From Zychaea mexicana (lineage: Eukaryota; Mucoromycota; Mucoromycetes; Mucorales; Lichtheimiaceae), in assembly GCF_025766255.1 (NCBI RefSeq), contig NW_026516844.1:1-64000 (forward strand): a stretch of 64,000 nt of DNA, written 5' to 3'. How positions within the stretch are numbered: position 1 is the first letter of the stretch; each line of letters begins with the position of its first letter. The position numbers were made by a program, and so were the translations under genes. This document shows, piece after piece, positions 35,744-47,632 of this stretch. The notes under the pieces were generated by a model that saw nothing but the letters and a program-made list of their open reading frames with translations, had not been told where the DNA came from and made no database searches.

Positions 35744-37283
35744 ATGAATGAGAGCGAGATCGACGGCGTGAGATCGAAAAAAAATCCGTTCTTGTTTCTA
35801 AAGAACAAGTACCAATTTCTTTATCACTCTGTGCCAACAAAAAAAGGAGGTATATTGCCCAGAATTAAGCATTCCAGAATGTTGCACAGTAACCATCGAG
35901 ACTTACACATATGCTTTCCAGGATCAATTGCTTCGACCAAAAGCAATAAGGGTCTCTTTGGCGCTTCACTTGAAGATGCACTCGTCGAATGCGGCTCCGT
36001 GACCTCGTCAGGTCTCTACGTGCCTGATCCTATTTGTCGATGTGCAAACGAAATAATTAAACGAGGTACAGTACAGCATCCGTCTTTGTTTCTGCTTCAT
36101 CCCAGCGTCAGCAATAGCATTATCGTCAGCTCCAACCACTGAAAATTACAGAAATTCAATACTAGGTTTAAAGGTGGAAGGGATTTTTCGACTATCTGGT
36201 GCGGCGTCCGAGGTTGAGCAGCTATGGCAAACATTCGATGCTTCAACAGTATATCACGACAAACACGTTGATCTATCCAACTATGACATTCACGCAATTG
36301 CTGGCGCCATGAAAAAGTATCTTCGATGTCTTCCAGAACCTGCAATACCCATCACGTATCATCGTCGATTTATCCAGCAACTAGAGCAAGAACAGCACGC
36401 TGACCAGCAGATGATGAGTATCGTCGCCGACCTGGTGACCTCACTGCCCCGCGCCCACTTTCATTTAATCATGTTTATCATCGAACTCGCGTCACACATA
36501 CAGCAGTATCAGCATATCAACATGATGAATCCAGAAGCCTTGGCCGTTGTATTGGCTCCTGTATGCACCGGGTTGGATCACCGCTTGAAGGATGTCCCGG
36601 CTTTTGCTGCAATTCATAATCACAATAAGAAAAAGCCATGTCCACCGCCAGCTGCGGCTGCTTTGGATCAACTAGTGCAAGCAAACGCGCAGTGGACACA
36701 TATTTGGACATTGATGATTGAACATCATCAGTTTCTATTGGACAAGTGGCTTTCTAACAATACGTTGAGTAACACGACAACTACAATTGCGTCGATCAGA
36801 AAATCAAACGATCATACTCAAAGTCACTACAATAACCGCTATCAACACTATAATCAAAGTCTATACACGCCATCAACAATAGCAGCAACAACAGCAGCGA
36901 GTCAGCATAGTATCATGGTAGCCGTGCCACAACACAACCATCAGCGTGCCTCACCACGATCTCCTCTTGCTCCATCTCCCCAAACGCTCCCTATATCAAC
37001 ATGCCCGTCGCTATCAGCAGACCAGAAACAGTATCAACAGCAACAACAACAACAGCAACGAAAAAGACCAAAAAGCTATGGTGTTGTGGTTATGCGACGC
37101 GGCAAGTGTCCTTCCCCTCCTTTGAAAAAACCAACAGCAACATCCATCGACGATCTAGATCATTATTTGCTTGATTCCGCTCCGATCCTTTCTTCGATAC
37201 TTCATATGACCAAAGAAAATTCCTGCGACCGACGCAGACGAACGCGCTCCATGTTTAGCCCAAAGATCCCACCTCTTGTATAA
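35744..37283 (+). CDS. RhoGAP domain protein
   Basis: Exons 35744-35849, 35922-36065 and 36166-37283 give 455 residues. The first intron (72 nt) is a multiple of three without stop, so it could be retained as 24 extra residues; its splice sites look good. The RhoGAP domain spans about residues 45-245: FGASLEDAL, PDPICRCANEIIKRG, LKVEGIFRLSGAASEV with the arginine finger, AGAMKKYLRCLPEPAIP, then MNPEALAVVLAPV. RhoGAPs switch off Rho-family GTPases that control polarity and wall synthesis. The Asn normally found just before Leu-Ala in the last motif (xNLAxVFxP) is Ala here, so activity may be reduced. The ~200-residue tail is rich in Gln, Ser, His and Thr with basic patches and RRGKCPSPPLKKP. 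No other domain is seen. Confidence 0.9.
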
Positions 37284-39920
37284 CAATGCCACTGGTCACG
37301 GATACTTCTCCATCATATTCCTTTGCCAACTTTATCGTATCTACATGCCCTTTCTTCTATTTCTTTTTCGACCAAATATTGTATCAATAGTATTGTATTT
37401 CTATTTCCCCTTGTATGTATGCCCCTCACTGTTGTATTCCTTAAAATATATATTTAATTCTGTATGTTAGTCAAGATGCTACTGCTGCTACTCACAGTAT
37501 AATAAAAGAGCGCACAATACATTATGTCCAAAACAACAGGCGCTAAGTATGTTTACATGCTTTTTGGCGTAAACTCTTAATGTTTTTAACGCCACAAAGC
37601 AATTTTTTGGGGGGTTTTTACTTTACAAAAATGTGCGAGTGAAACTTGAAAGGAGGCGAGAGTGAGTTCCTTTTTTCTTCATGATGACAGGCAAAGAAAA
37701 ACAAATAAAACAACCTACACTAAAGAAAAACTTGGTACAAATGTATACATGTACTGTACAGCAATGTTATTTGGACACGTTAAACAATGTGAATGTATCA
37801 ATGGTTATATCCACGTAAACAAACAGATATACATGAAATGTGACAAGAAATAGTGCGATAACGACAATTCTTCTCTTTGGCCAATTTTTGTCACGATGAT
37901 ACATATGATACATTATTCCAAAGAGACCGCAACCTTCATAAGATATCACCTAGCTTTGTAAACCATTTATCAATGGTTTGTTCTGCTTGATATTTTGTCA
38001 TTATATACTATACGGATTAAGCTATATTTAGTGCCTGACGGTTAAATTAATCGCATGACGATGGAGAGCATGGGTTCAATGCATTTACAATAAACACATA
38101 ATGATACTATAACTGTTGAGCTAGAAGTAGCAAACAAAACATCATAGCTGAAGCATCGCAGCTACAGCAACAACGGCCAAAGACCGAATGGTCTGGTATG
38201 TGTTTATGCATTTTCTCTCTATTTCTGTCCAAGAATAGCGGTGGCGAGCATGGTCCTTATACACTTGCTAGCCGGATTTCTTTATCCAGTGTACATAGAG
38301 CTATAATTACTATAATATGTAGCACATCTTACAAACATACACCTTTTCAAAACTTTGCCAATAAAGTGAGAGAAAGAAACGTGATTTATAATCTTACGCC
38401 ACTGTGTCGCTTACCGAATAAAAGAAGGTATCATATAATAAGCAGGTATTCTTCATATTGTCTATTACAGTTAATTAAAGAGGCAGAGAAAGTTCCCTCT
38501 TCTACCAACTCTTTATGCACCCAAGTCGCTTAATACATCCCAGCGTTCTGTAGTATCCGAACAGAACATATCGAACATATGTGCAAGGTGTAATATCGTT
38601 GAATGCATTCAAAAAATTCGGATTTTCTGAATTTACGAAGTGCTTCTTGCCATGGTTCTTTTTCGAAGGCAAAAACTGTTAATATCTAATAAAAAGTTTT
38701 ATGTAAGAAAATTAAAATTGAGAAGTTCATTTTATTTATTTGTATGTATAATGATGAAACTTTTTTCAGGTAAGAAATCTACATTTTCTAATTTTCTCAA
38801 CAATGCTCAAGTGTATGTCGTGTCGTATTTTGAAATGTCAGAGCAGTAGTAAGTGAAATCTTACTATCACAAAAGTCATTAGCTACTCAGAGGAGATAAG
38901 AGGAAAGAATACACACAATACGGGTGTGTTCCTAAAAATTTATAAACTTGACAACGCACACTTTTAAAAGGCTCGCACACCGAGAAACTCCTTGACTTAC
39001 AACTAAGACTTATTACCAAACAACTGTAGTAAGGATACATCCTTTTACATACTCTGGTGGAAAATTACATCCATCTTATGCGATTACTGCTTAAAGTATA
39101 TGTTCTGTGCTATTCGATGAAAGACAAGCGAATAATATCATGTGCCCAGCGAAAGAAGTAGAGAAGGGGTAAAACGAAATTTATCGTCAAGGATAATACC
39201 GACAAGACTGGAACCAGTAATTGGATGTTGTGGAACAGAAATTGAGCCTTAACGGCCAATCTCTCAACCGATATATATACAACGAGTGTCTCAAAACTAT
39301 TGAATGATTCACTCACGCAAAATCTCTGTTATGCTCTATGTTCCTCTATATATGTCAAGGAAGAAATTGCCGTGCTGTCGATGTGCAACCCAAGATATTG
39401 GCTTTTTATAAAATAAGACCAAGCAAGCAATAACAATCTGTTTGTAGTGCAGCCGTCAAGAATAACAGTATTGTTGTTGTATCTTTATAAGCATTACTGT
39501 AGATCATTTTGTATGTACAATCGTGTTTTTTCCACATGCGTAAATTTTTCTGGAGGTTTGATACTGCGCTCTGTCTAAAATTATGTCTCTATATACCGAA
39601 AGACAGAAAGAAGCATCATATAAGGCCGACACACATGTAATTAATTCTTTTCACAATGACTGGGATCTGGTCACATAATGACTACGAGCAATATTAGTGA
39701 TTCTTTGACTATACACCATCTAGACGTGCTAGATGATCATCTGTAGCTGTTATTAGTAGCAATTCAGACACGAGCAGCAACTTGCATAATAATAGTGTCT
39801 TTTATCATGCCATAATAACAGTGATCGTAGTACAACCCAGAAAGGTCATTCAAACCCAGAACTATTGTTTTGTGTCTGTGCATGTCGTGCATACGTTTTC
39901 TTTGTTAGTGATCACCAACA
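37284..39920. other. 2.6-kb intergenic region
   Basis: AT-rich; no supported gene, RNA or mobile element. ORFs under 112 codons on both strands look random. Confidence 0.5.
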
Positions 39921-40787
39921 ATGGATTCTCGAAATCGTCCTCAAGATTCACCCTTACGAGAAGATTCCTTTGAAATGACTTCACCTACCTCGCAAATACC
40001 AACCGGTAGTCCTGGTGGTGGCGGTGGCAGCCTATCACGTCAACGCGAAAAATCCATTTCCGCAATCACACGCAACACTCACAACACCAGCGAATTGCAC
40101 TCTATGTTAGGCGAACCGCCAGTGGAAGATTCGCCACTACATATGCCCTTTTCAACAGATGCATCCCCCTACAACTATGCTTCGCCGATGCGCATGCCTC
40201 GAGGGCTTTCACAGAATTTGCAAGAATATTATGACCGAGGAAACGGTACGCATGATGATCGATTGCGTAATTTAGCTCACTACGCCGCTCAACAAAACGT
40301 CACTGAAGCTGCGACATTCTTTGCCGAAAAAGTGTGTGCTATCTCAGGTAGAGTGTATTCATGATGAGATATAGGAAGGGCAACGTATATAGTACTAATA
40401 ATAAGAGTTTACTGACAACATATATATGCTTGTGTGTGTGTGTTTCTTGTCAAAACAAAACAAAAATAGATGACTTCAACGACGTGTATTTCCTTGCTCA
40501 AGTATATTACGAGTCACAACAATATGAAAGAGCACTGGACCTGCTTAACAAAAAGAACACATTCTGCAAAAGCGTTCAATGTCGGTACCTGGCCGGATTA
40601 TGTGCGGTAAGAGAGGGTGTGTTCCTGATGAGGAAAAATGGAGTTGAGCATTTTCAAAGAGAAAGCAATGATTGATAGCTTGACATCGTATGAACAGATT
40701 AAAACTGGAGAACTGACAAGATGCTTTGGATTATTTGGGACATGACAACCCATTCGCCGACGCAAATGCACATGCGCATATATGGTG
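39921..40787 (+). pseudogene. CDC16: 5' fragment of CDC16 (APC/C subunit 6), truncated
   Basis: Exon 1 is 39921-40347, exon 2 is 40470-40606 (GT-AG, phase 1). Together they encode a Ser/Pro-rich N-terminus, then RNLAHYAAQQNVTEAATFFAEKV, NDVYFLAQVYYESQQYERAL and CRYLAGLCA, which match the start of Cdc16/Apc6, a TPR scaffold of the anaphase-promoting complex. A third piece at 40698-40787 reads LKLEN, stop, QDALDYLGHDNPFADAN: this is the next Cdc16 segment, but a TGA stands where the family has Trp and the phase does not join exon 2. After 40787 none of the TPR array is found; a repeat field follows instead. I therefore call it a truncated pseudogene, although a short N-terminal product could still be made. 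Confidence 0.65.
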
Positions 40788-40814
40788 GTATGTGATATAC
40801 GAAAGAAGATCTGA

Positions 40815-41700
40815 ATTTTGACGTGTCTAAAGAAGTGTGTGTACAGCATGCAGCCGCTAATGTTACCCTCCTTCTTCTCTGCTACTACTGTAGGAGTTCT
40901 GAACTTTTTTTTACACGGTTGGTTCGGCTTGGTGTTTGCACCTCACCCTTAAGCACAAACAACAGCTATAAATACGGTAGGAATGTGAGCATGAGCTGGA
41001 GAGAAGTAGTCGAGTGTCTTCTGTTGGGGGCGCTGATGCCATGACGTGTCAAAAGTAGCTGCATCTTTAGAACAGCCTGCTTATGATCTTTCCTACTTTA
41101 TATTCCGCCTTATGCTGGTTGGGTCCATCGTGTCCGGTGGACAAGTAGCAGATAGTAAGTGTAAGCAAAAGGGGACTTGAACATTGCTAGGTGTAGAATG
41201 GCGTGGGTGCTGGAGATGACGTGTCAAGGTGTGCAGTGTGCACAGCAGCGTGACGAGACACGATTCGTGATCATGACGTGTGCAGTATGGCAGCCTCTCT
41301 TTTTCTTCTTTTCATGAAGATTGGTCGTTTCCTCTCTCTAACTCAAGGCTCTCTTCTTCCAGCTCAAGGATGCCGTAACAGTAAGTACCATATAGCTGGA
41401 AAGAATCTTGTGCTTGTGTTTGTTTTTACGTGTTTGATGAACCAGAAAGATGTCTGCCATGACATGTCAAAAAGTGTACCATGTTGTGTACGCAGCTGCT
41501 CATACATGTTTATTAGAGGCAGGCTCTGCGGTGATCTATTTGGATTAAATTGGTTTGGACCCCACCTCTCTCTGTCTATATCTCTTCTGTAAAACGACAA
41601 AACAAATGTAAGTCAGCTTGGGATGGAGGAGGATGGCCATGCTGTGTCAAAAATAAAGGTAGCACAGTGTGTGTAGCCCTCTAATGATCTGTTTTTTTCT
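40815..41700 (+). repeat. Divergent repeat field with CATGACGTGTCAAAA motif
   Basis: TGACGTGTC or close forms recur at about 40819, 41043, 41218, 41275, 41461 and 41639, often as CATGA(C)GTGTCAAAA followed 20-60 bp later by GCAG(C)CTC or GCCTGC and TGATC(T)TTT. Intervals are about 60-220 bp, so it is an old, irregular tandem array. It begins just after the broken CDC16 fragment. Confidence 0.55.
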
Positions 41701-42160
41701 CTTTTCCAGCTAGAAGAAGTGTTTTTTTGTCTTGGCTGCGTTTCTCCGTTCTGCTCCATGCTGGTCAAGATTGATGCTCTACTGCCATCCCTATCCATAT
41801 CACTGCCGCTTCTAGAAGGCGGCCTGTCAACCAGTCCATCGGCTGTGGTCAAAATAAATCCATCCATATCGACGATTGCGTGTGCTTTTTGTTTTGATCT
41901 GGACCTGAGGAAACCGTTAAAAGCCTCATCTTCTTCCTTGCGTTCTTATATATATCTTTTCTTTCTCTGTGTGTTTTTATTTTGCTTTGTATATTTCATT
42001 CTTATTGCTTATCCCCTCCCCTTCCCTCTCTCGCTCTCTCCCGCTTGCGCATCCGTATCGCCTAGTAGCCGCTGTTCCGTATCCATTTTCGGATGTTGCA
42101 TCGCCTCATGCGAACGGCATACTCCCCACCCCAGGCAGCCTTCGGGCGTAGGTACTTGCT
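41613..42160. other. Coding-like stretch, strand unresolved
   Basis: Minus strand 41950-41690 has a hydrophilic frame with EEDEAFNGFLRSRSKQKAHAI, DMDGFILTTADGLVDRPP and SRSGSDMDRDGSRAS, and 42110-42010 reads MQHPKMDTEQRLLGDTDAQ; both look protein-like but no splice pair joins them. On the plus strand 42067-42150 is flanked by an acceptor-like CGCCTAG and donor-like GTAGGTAC and reads AAVPYPFSDVASPHANGILP. I cannot decide which, if either, is expressed. Confidence 0.25.
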
Positions 42161-42352
42161 TTCTCTCTCTCTCATCCTTCCTGTTTTTTTTCGATTTTTT
42201 CCATGTAAACTTGCTTTAAGTACAGGAATACATATAAGATAATTGCACAGTAGATATTTCTCAGACGCTACAAGATCTAATGCGTCTCAATTTATTTATC
42301 TTAAGATACCACATATTTATAAAGATGATACTATGAACATTTACAATGTACA

Positions 42353-44891
42353 TTAGCTGCTATCGCTCCTTGGCAAATAGCTGCAAAGTACTTCCAGTGC
42401 TGAGTCTATATCGCTGGATGATGTAATAATGCTGCTATGAGCAACGTACATATCAGGTCTAACGATTACAATCGCTGCAGGAGTCTCTGGTTTATCCCAC
42501 ATGTGTGCGGTTAATCCAACACGTTTCGTGACAGAGTCGTGGACATCCCAGCGATCCTCCAACCAAAATGCATCTTCAACACTTTTCAAGTACTCTGCTT
42601 GGGGCTCTTCTTCAATGCCGACATAGTCTGGGATACGGCTGTCGCGTGAATGGTATGTTGATTCGATAACAATAGGCCGGGCAACTTTTGGGGAATAAGT
42701 CTTCTTGGCTTTGATCCAGAAATCACGAGTCCAAGGACAATAGGTTCGTCGTGACGGCCGTGTACCAATAAAGATTATTGCATGTTGATCCTGACAGCCA
42801 TGTAATATATCACGCAAAGTTCTTCGCTCTAACCGACTCGAGTAATCGGTCAGAATGCGTTTCCGTAGTAGGGCGGTTTCATGCAAGTACTGGCCAGGCT
42901 CAATCAAACCAGCCTTTTTACTATTCGCGTTGACAAGAAGAAGTGGTGAATCTTTTGGAATTTGTAGCGTCAACTAAAAGATGGGCAAGGAGGTATTATT
43001 AGGTTGTTGTTCATTTTCTAGCTAAAATTCCGTACTGTTTTATATGACCCGTTTTTCCATATTACCTGCATCATTTGAGATACGATAAACGTTCTCATGC
43101 TCTCGAAAGACATCACAGCGGACATCACGTAGTATAGAACAAAGGCTATTCATACCATTAAAAACAGTGGTATATAGGAGTCATGGTTATCCGTTGTGCT
43201 TGTGATATAACATACACTATTGTTTTGTGCTTACCAAGCAACTTGCTGTTTCTAAAGCCGACACTGGTCATACCACCCGTTGATTTGAGTACCTGTTCCG
43301 CAATTGGCTCGCGCTTTACAAGAGAAGATATATATATGTTGAGACTTTTTATTTCTCTTCCACGTACGCAACTGTGCCAATTCCCTAAATAGCGTAAGAG
43401 GGATTCTTACCTCGGCGGAGTACGAATTGAGAAGTGCTTCTGGATTTGATGATAAGCCCTTGAGGACGAGCGATAGCTTCCATGCAAGATTATCCGCTAT
43501 TTATGTTGGGAAATTATTCAGTTCACTTTGTCAAAACTGTTTTCTGCGCTTAACTATCTTTGAACGTAAAAAACTTACCATCCTGCAGACCAAGATTCAT
43601 TCCTTGACCTCCAACTGGTGAATGACAGTGAGCGGCGTCTACAAATATCCACGCATTCATGCATAGTTTAATTTCGTTTGATCCCTTATTTATCTTTTTC
43701 ATCCTTTTGCTATCGCCGTCCATGTGCGTATTTCCTATTACCTCCAATCAAAAATGCTCGATGACGACGATATCCATTTGCTTTGCGTTCATTGACGCGG
43801 AATAAAGAAATCCATACGGGGTGTGTGGGTATAATTTTGAGTGGTGCAATCCGTTCTGAGACTACTTTCTCGACTTCGCTAAGTGGAACGGTTGTATCCT
43901 GGACCAAACCATGGGTGATTCTCGCATTTTTATCCGCCAATTTGTAAGGCTCCAAGTTACACATTAACCGATAGTAGAAGGGGCCGTTGGGTACATTGGG
44001 CCCCAAAGGAATAATCGCAGCCGAGCCTACACTTGTCAAGAATTAACCATCTTTTCCTTTTTTCTAGCAAAAGTCTATCTTTTTCTACGTATCAATGTTT
44101 TTACCCTTGGGATGGCTAAATGCACTAACGCGCCCGTTCTTGAACCGCTCTGCATCCTGGCCCTCCAGCACAACATCCGCCATAGCAAAGCGAGTGGATA
44201 CTGCGTATCCCTCATAGGTCCATCCTTCTGTACACTTGCGCACCGCTGAATGAGATCCATCGGCACCAATAATATATTTCGCTTTTACGACTTCTGTTGT
44301 TCCATCTGCTTTCTTGATAGTCGCCTCCACATAATCGGGTGTTTGAGTATAGCTCTGCAACTCCGTTTCTCGTTGGATCGTTAATGACTTTTGTTGTAAC
44401 AGATCAGCAAAAACAGTTTCAGTTTTCGTTTGTGGTAAACAGGTCATCTGCGGAAACATGGTGTTCTCGCTAACTGCATCCAGGTAGCCAACCTATAAAT
44501 CAGATAATCACTAAACTGTGAGTGATTTCGCTGTTAAACAACACTGTAAGGCTCCGACAGTTACCAAGTGCCCCTGGCTGAAAGCCTGTGAACCGTGCAT
44601 CACTACCGCGTGCTTCAAGAAATGCTGTGCGATACCTCGGTTGTCAAGAGTTTCAAGTGTTCGGGACGTCATAAGAATAGCACGGCTTTGACCCGTGGGG
44701 CCGGCTGTTTTGTCTAGTATAAGGACGCTGTGGCCTAAACTCACCATCTTTTTGTGGCAACGGAAGAAGGGAGGGAGGAAAAAAGTTTAGAGTAGAGCGG
44801 ATAACCCACGCAAATGAGGCATAATAGAAGCTACCTGGTAAGCAAAAAATGAGCCTACTGGCCCAGCGCCAGAAACGATAACCTCAAACAT
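42353..44891 (-). CDS. FAD-dependent aromatic hydroxylase (phenol 2-monooxygenase-like)
   Basis: Exons 44891-44835, 44747-44565, 44492-44105, 44026-43742, 43638-43579, 43496-43411, 43313-43235, 43145-43066 and 42973-42353 give 612 residues, all phases consistent. Group A flavoprotein hydroxylases use NADPH and O2 to hydroxylate phenolic substrates. Motifs: the dinucleotide fold MFEVIVSGAGPVGS at the start, the GxDG motif YIIGADGSHSAVRK, and the second FAD motif FLIGDAAHCHSPVGGQGMN followed by GLQDADNLAWKLSLVLKG. The last ~200 residues (from GLIEPGQYL) resemble the thioredoxin-like C-terminal domain of phenol hydroxylases. No targeting signal is seen. Possible role: breakdown of lignin- or plant-derived phenols; the actual substrate cannot be read from the sequence. 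Confidence 0.92.
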
Positions 44892-45839
44892 ATTGTTCAA
44901 AAAAGTGGGATCAAGAAAATGTGTGTGAGCATCTTTTTCCTTTTATACTGGTTTGGTTTTCCCGATTTGTGTCCCCGAGTGAGTCAATGGTTTCCGAGGC
45001 GAGGGTCCGAGCTGAGCCATCTTTATCCGTTTCGCGATCCACATTTTCTATCTTCTTTTCTCACTTAAAGTCACAGTAAATCTTTTTTTCTGCAGACACA
45101 AACTAGCACTTTGATTAGCTAGGACGACAATAACAAAATGTCGTCTTGTAAATGGAACTTCAGGGAGGAAGGAGTCTTTTCATTATTCGACAAAGCCCGT
45201 TGGGATGTACGCTTCTCAAACGTTTTGATTCGTGCGGAGTAAATTTCAGTGCAATACACTACCGGGATCACCGAATTAGTTATCACCGGAACGGGTGCAG
45301 CATCGAACAATGGGCTTTTTCTCGGTGTTTTTCTTACTATTGTAGAAGGAGGGGAGAAACGGCAGTGTCACCATCCCTATCACTAACGAGAAACTCTCAT
45401 GAACAAAATTCTATTGATCCTTATACTTTTACACACTCTAACCACATATATTCCATATTCAGTATCACCCATATAAATATTGACATTCAACGAAAAATAA
45501 AGAGACATCTTTCTTCCCACAATAGGATTGCAGAGGTCCTGCGTGTGAGCATTACCGTGTGTATACTGTATCTTTATTCAGTTCTTGAGGTAGTGGATCT
45601 ATCGTGTCCCATATCCCTTTGATTGCTATCTGTATTCCTGTCTGCCTGTATTTTGTATCCTGGCTTGCATCTTAGTATAGTTGGGACGATTTCTATCTTT
45701 TCCTGAGGCACTGTTGTTGTACCCCCTATTACATTGGCAGTGTAGTTTCTGACGTTGGCAGAACTTTGAAAATCATGCTCAATACTAGCATAACAGATGG
45801 TTCCTCTTTTTACTTTTCATTGCAACTCAAAAAAAAAGG
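44892..45839. other. Intergenic region upstream of the hydroxylase
   Basis: No recognised gene; a 156-codon plus-strand ORF (45152-45622) has no known motif. The right part borders the decayed transposase. Confidence 0.45.
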
Positions 45840-46300
45840 AACTACAGCATTTGACAGCGAGGCACAAGAGAATGCCTTATCCACCCTTGGAAAACTTGGC
45901 AGAGACTTGCCGAGTCGACGACTCGTGGTAGCAACGTATCATCCGTCAACAACAAATTGCGTTTGGCACCGGCTTTCAGCTTCGACCAAAATTCTTCGCT
46001 CGGGTTGAGGAAAGGAGAATACGGAGGAAGGTATAAAAAATCGTATCCTTGCTCCGCCACTGCGTCCTTCACTTCTGGTGTCTAGTGGATGGTAGCATTA
46101 TCTATTACCAAAGTTCTTCCTCCTATGTTATTATCATATCCTTCAAAACTTCCATGAGTACCTCCATGAACGTGATATAGTGCTCTGCCCGTGTACCACC
46201 AATCTTTGTACTTGCCGAGGTATACAAAACCGAAGCCATCACTGGGCATCCTTGGCCACGCATGACTGAAAACAGTCAATCAAATACAAAGTTTTCAGCG
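45840..46300 (-). pseudogene. DDE (Tc1/mariner-IS630 type) transposase, C-terminal part, broken
   Basis: On the minus strand, 46279-46082 ends in GRTLVIDNATIH and a TAG stop; directly after the stop the same frame continues TPEVKDAVAEQGYDF, LYLPPYSPFLNPSEEFW and SKLKAGAKRN. VIDNATIH carries the second catalytic Asp and LPPYSPFLNPSEE the last acidic residue of DDE_3 transposases. The in-frame TAG, and the absence of an intact N-terminal DNA-binding part, show that the copy is inactive. Terminal inverted repeats were not found. Confidence 0.75.
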
Positions 46301-46402
46301 TGCATGACATTGATTGTTCTGTAGCTCTTTTGAAGAGTGAACCCCCAGGCAATCACAAACAAACCCACTTCCACTTCACTTGATCGCCAAGCAGCGAGCT
46401 GT

Positions 46403-46760
46403 ATCAATTCCGAAGCCGTCGATCCTCATCCTGTCAGCTATTGTTTTCTCCGCTCCTCGATCGCATACAACACTACTGAGTCCACAGAGCACATCTTCCT
46501 CTTCGAGTGTAGATGAATTGGACAATATATTTGATCCGCGCAACAGAAGAACTGACACATTGGAAGACTATGTCATTGAAGAGCTAGCGGAAACGTCAAA
46601 CAGTAATGAAAACAACGCCGATAACAGTTTCGAAGAACCTAGCTTCCACCCTACCGCCTTTCCAATCCGTGATCCCAATGGATCTATCGCAGAATACGAC
46701 GAAGGAGACTTCTCCCCCAAAGAAGATCCCAAATAAACCAAAGTGTTCTTGCATATAAAT
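46403..46760 (+). mobile_element. Dispersed repeat, copy 1
   Basis: About 358 bp, matched by 63065-63425 in opposite orientation, from AT(C)(A/G)ATTC(C/A)GAAGCCGTC to CTTGCATATAAA. Two frames are open in both copies. One ends SEAVDPHPV ... TESTEHIFLFECR stop (near 46515). The other runs to a stop at 46736: SVDELDNIFDPRNRRTDTL, ELAETSNSNENNADNS and SIAEYDEGDFSPKEDPK. Both look like protein. The boundaries are probably the limit of homology, not true termini. It adjoins the DDE transposase pseudogene, so it may be the other part of that element; copy 2 lacks the transposase. Confidence 0.7.
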
Positions 46761-47632
46761 ACGAAAAAAACAAATGGTAATAAGACGCCTCTTTAGCACG
46801 CAGTGATTATTTGAATGATAATAAACGAGAGAAAAGGTATTTTTGGCACGCAGTGGACTCTCAAGTGCTTTTTGTTGCATCAAATGCCCGATCCCATGGG
46901 TAGGGCTTATTGTCATAAAAAAAGTTCCCGAACATACGGTATAATTGCTGGGTCGTAATATGGATCCAGCGAGTATGCTGAGCAAAAATGGATGCGAAAA
47001 ACTCGATAAAAAACCATAGTCGATCTCCATGGGCGATGCTCAACTGCCTAAATGCTATTTACTATAATCAAAGATAAAAGGGAGAGAGAGAGAAAGAGAG
47101 CAGTAATAGTGACCCAGTCTTTATTGAAGTTAGAAGCGTATCCGTGCTCTTTTGTTTATTCCTGCTTCTCATGATGCAAAGCTGGGCATTGATCTGCCTC
47201 AGGACCACTGGTTACGAGGTTATCCTCCTTGTCAAATTGCATTGGATGGCCTGTAAGAGTCTGATGGAGACCACTTGCCTTTTGGGCAAGCTGGTGCTTC
47301 TCTTGAGAGGCAGGGATCTAATCAAAGAAATAACATCGTCATTCATCAAAAAGTGTCCGACGTCTAGAAGAACTGTAGTAGGACTAGTGGACGCTCAGTA
47401 TAATGGAATCAAATACGCTACATGTTCCAGCTTGTCGACGGCTTGTTCGAGTACAGCTTTGGGATCAACAGAAGAGTTCATGGTGATATGATGAAAGTGA
47501 TAAAGAGCAGTGCGATTTCAAGAACGAAAGAAGAGAAAGAAACGTGGTTTGCATGGGTGTGTTACGACTGCATGATGATATCCCAAAATCGCAGAATATT
47601 TGTTTCAATTTTTTCGTGTTTATATCTTTTGT
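46761..47632. other. Decayed coding-like fragments, unidentified
   Basis: The motif GCACGCAGTG occurs at 46797 and 46848. Minus strand 47043-46861 is open and reads HTRWIHITTQQLYRMFGNFF then DNKPYPWDRAFDATK. Plus strand 47155-47350 reads HDAKLGIDLPQDHWLRGYPP with a stop, then DHLPFGQAGASLERQG; 47410-47520 reads FQLVDGLFEYSFGINRRVHG. These are too protein-like to be random but too short and broken to name. Probably fossil transposon or gene pieces. Confidence 0.3.

Noticed and set aside
45152..45622. 156-codon plus-strand ORF
   Set aside because: No motif and no conserved neighbour; the translated sequence looks random and low in helical pattern.
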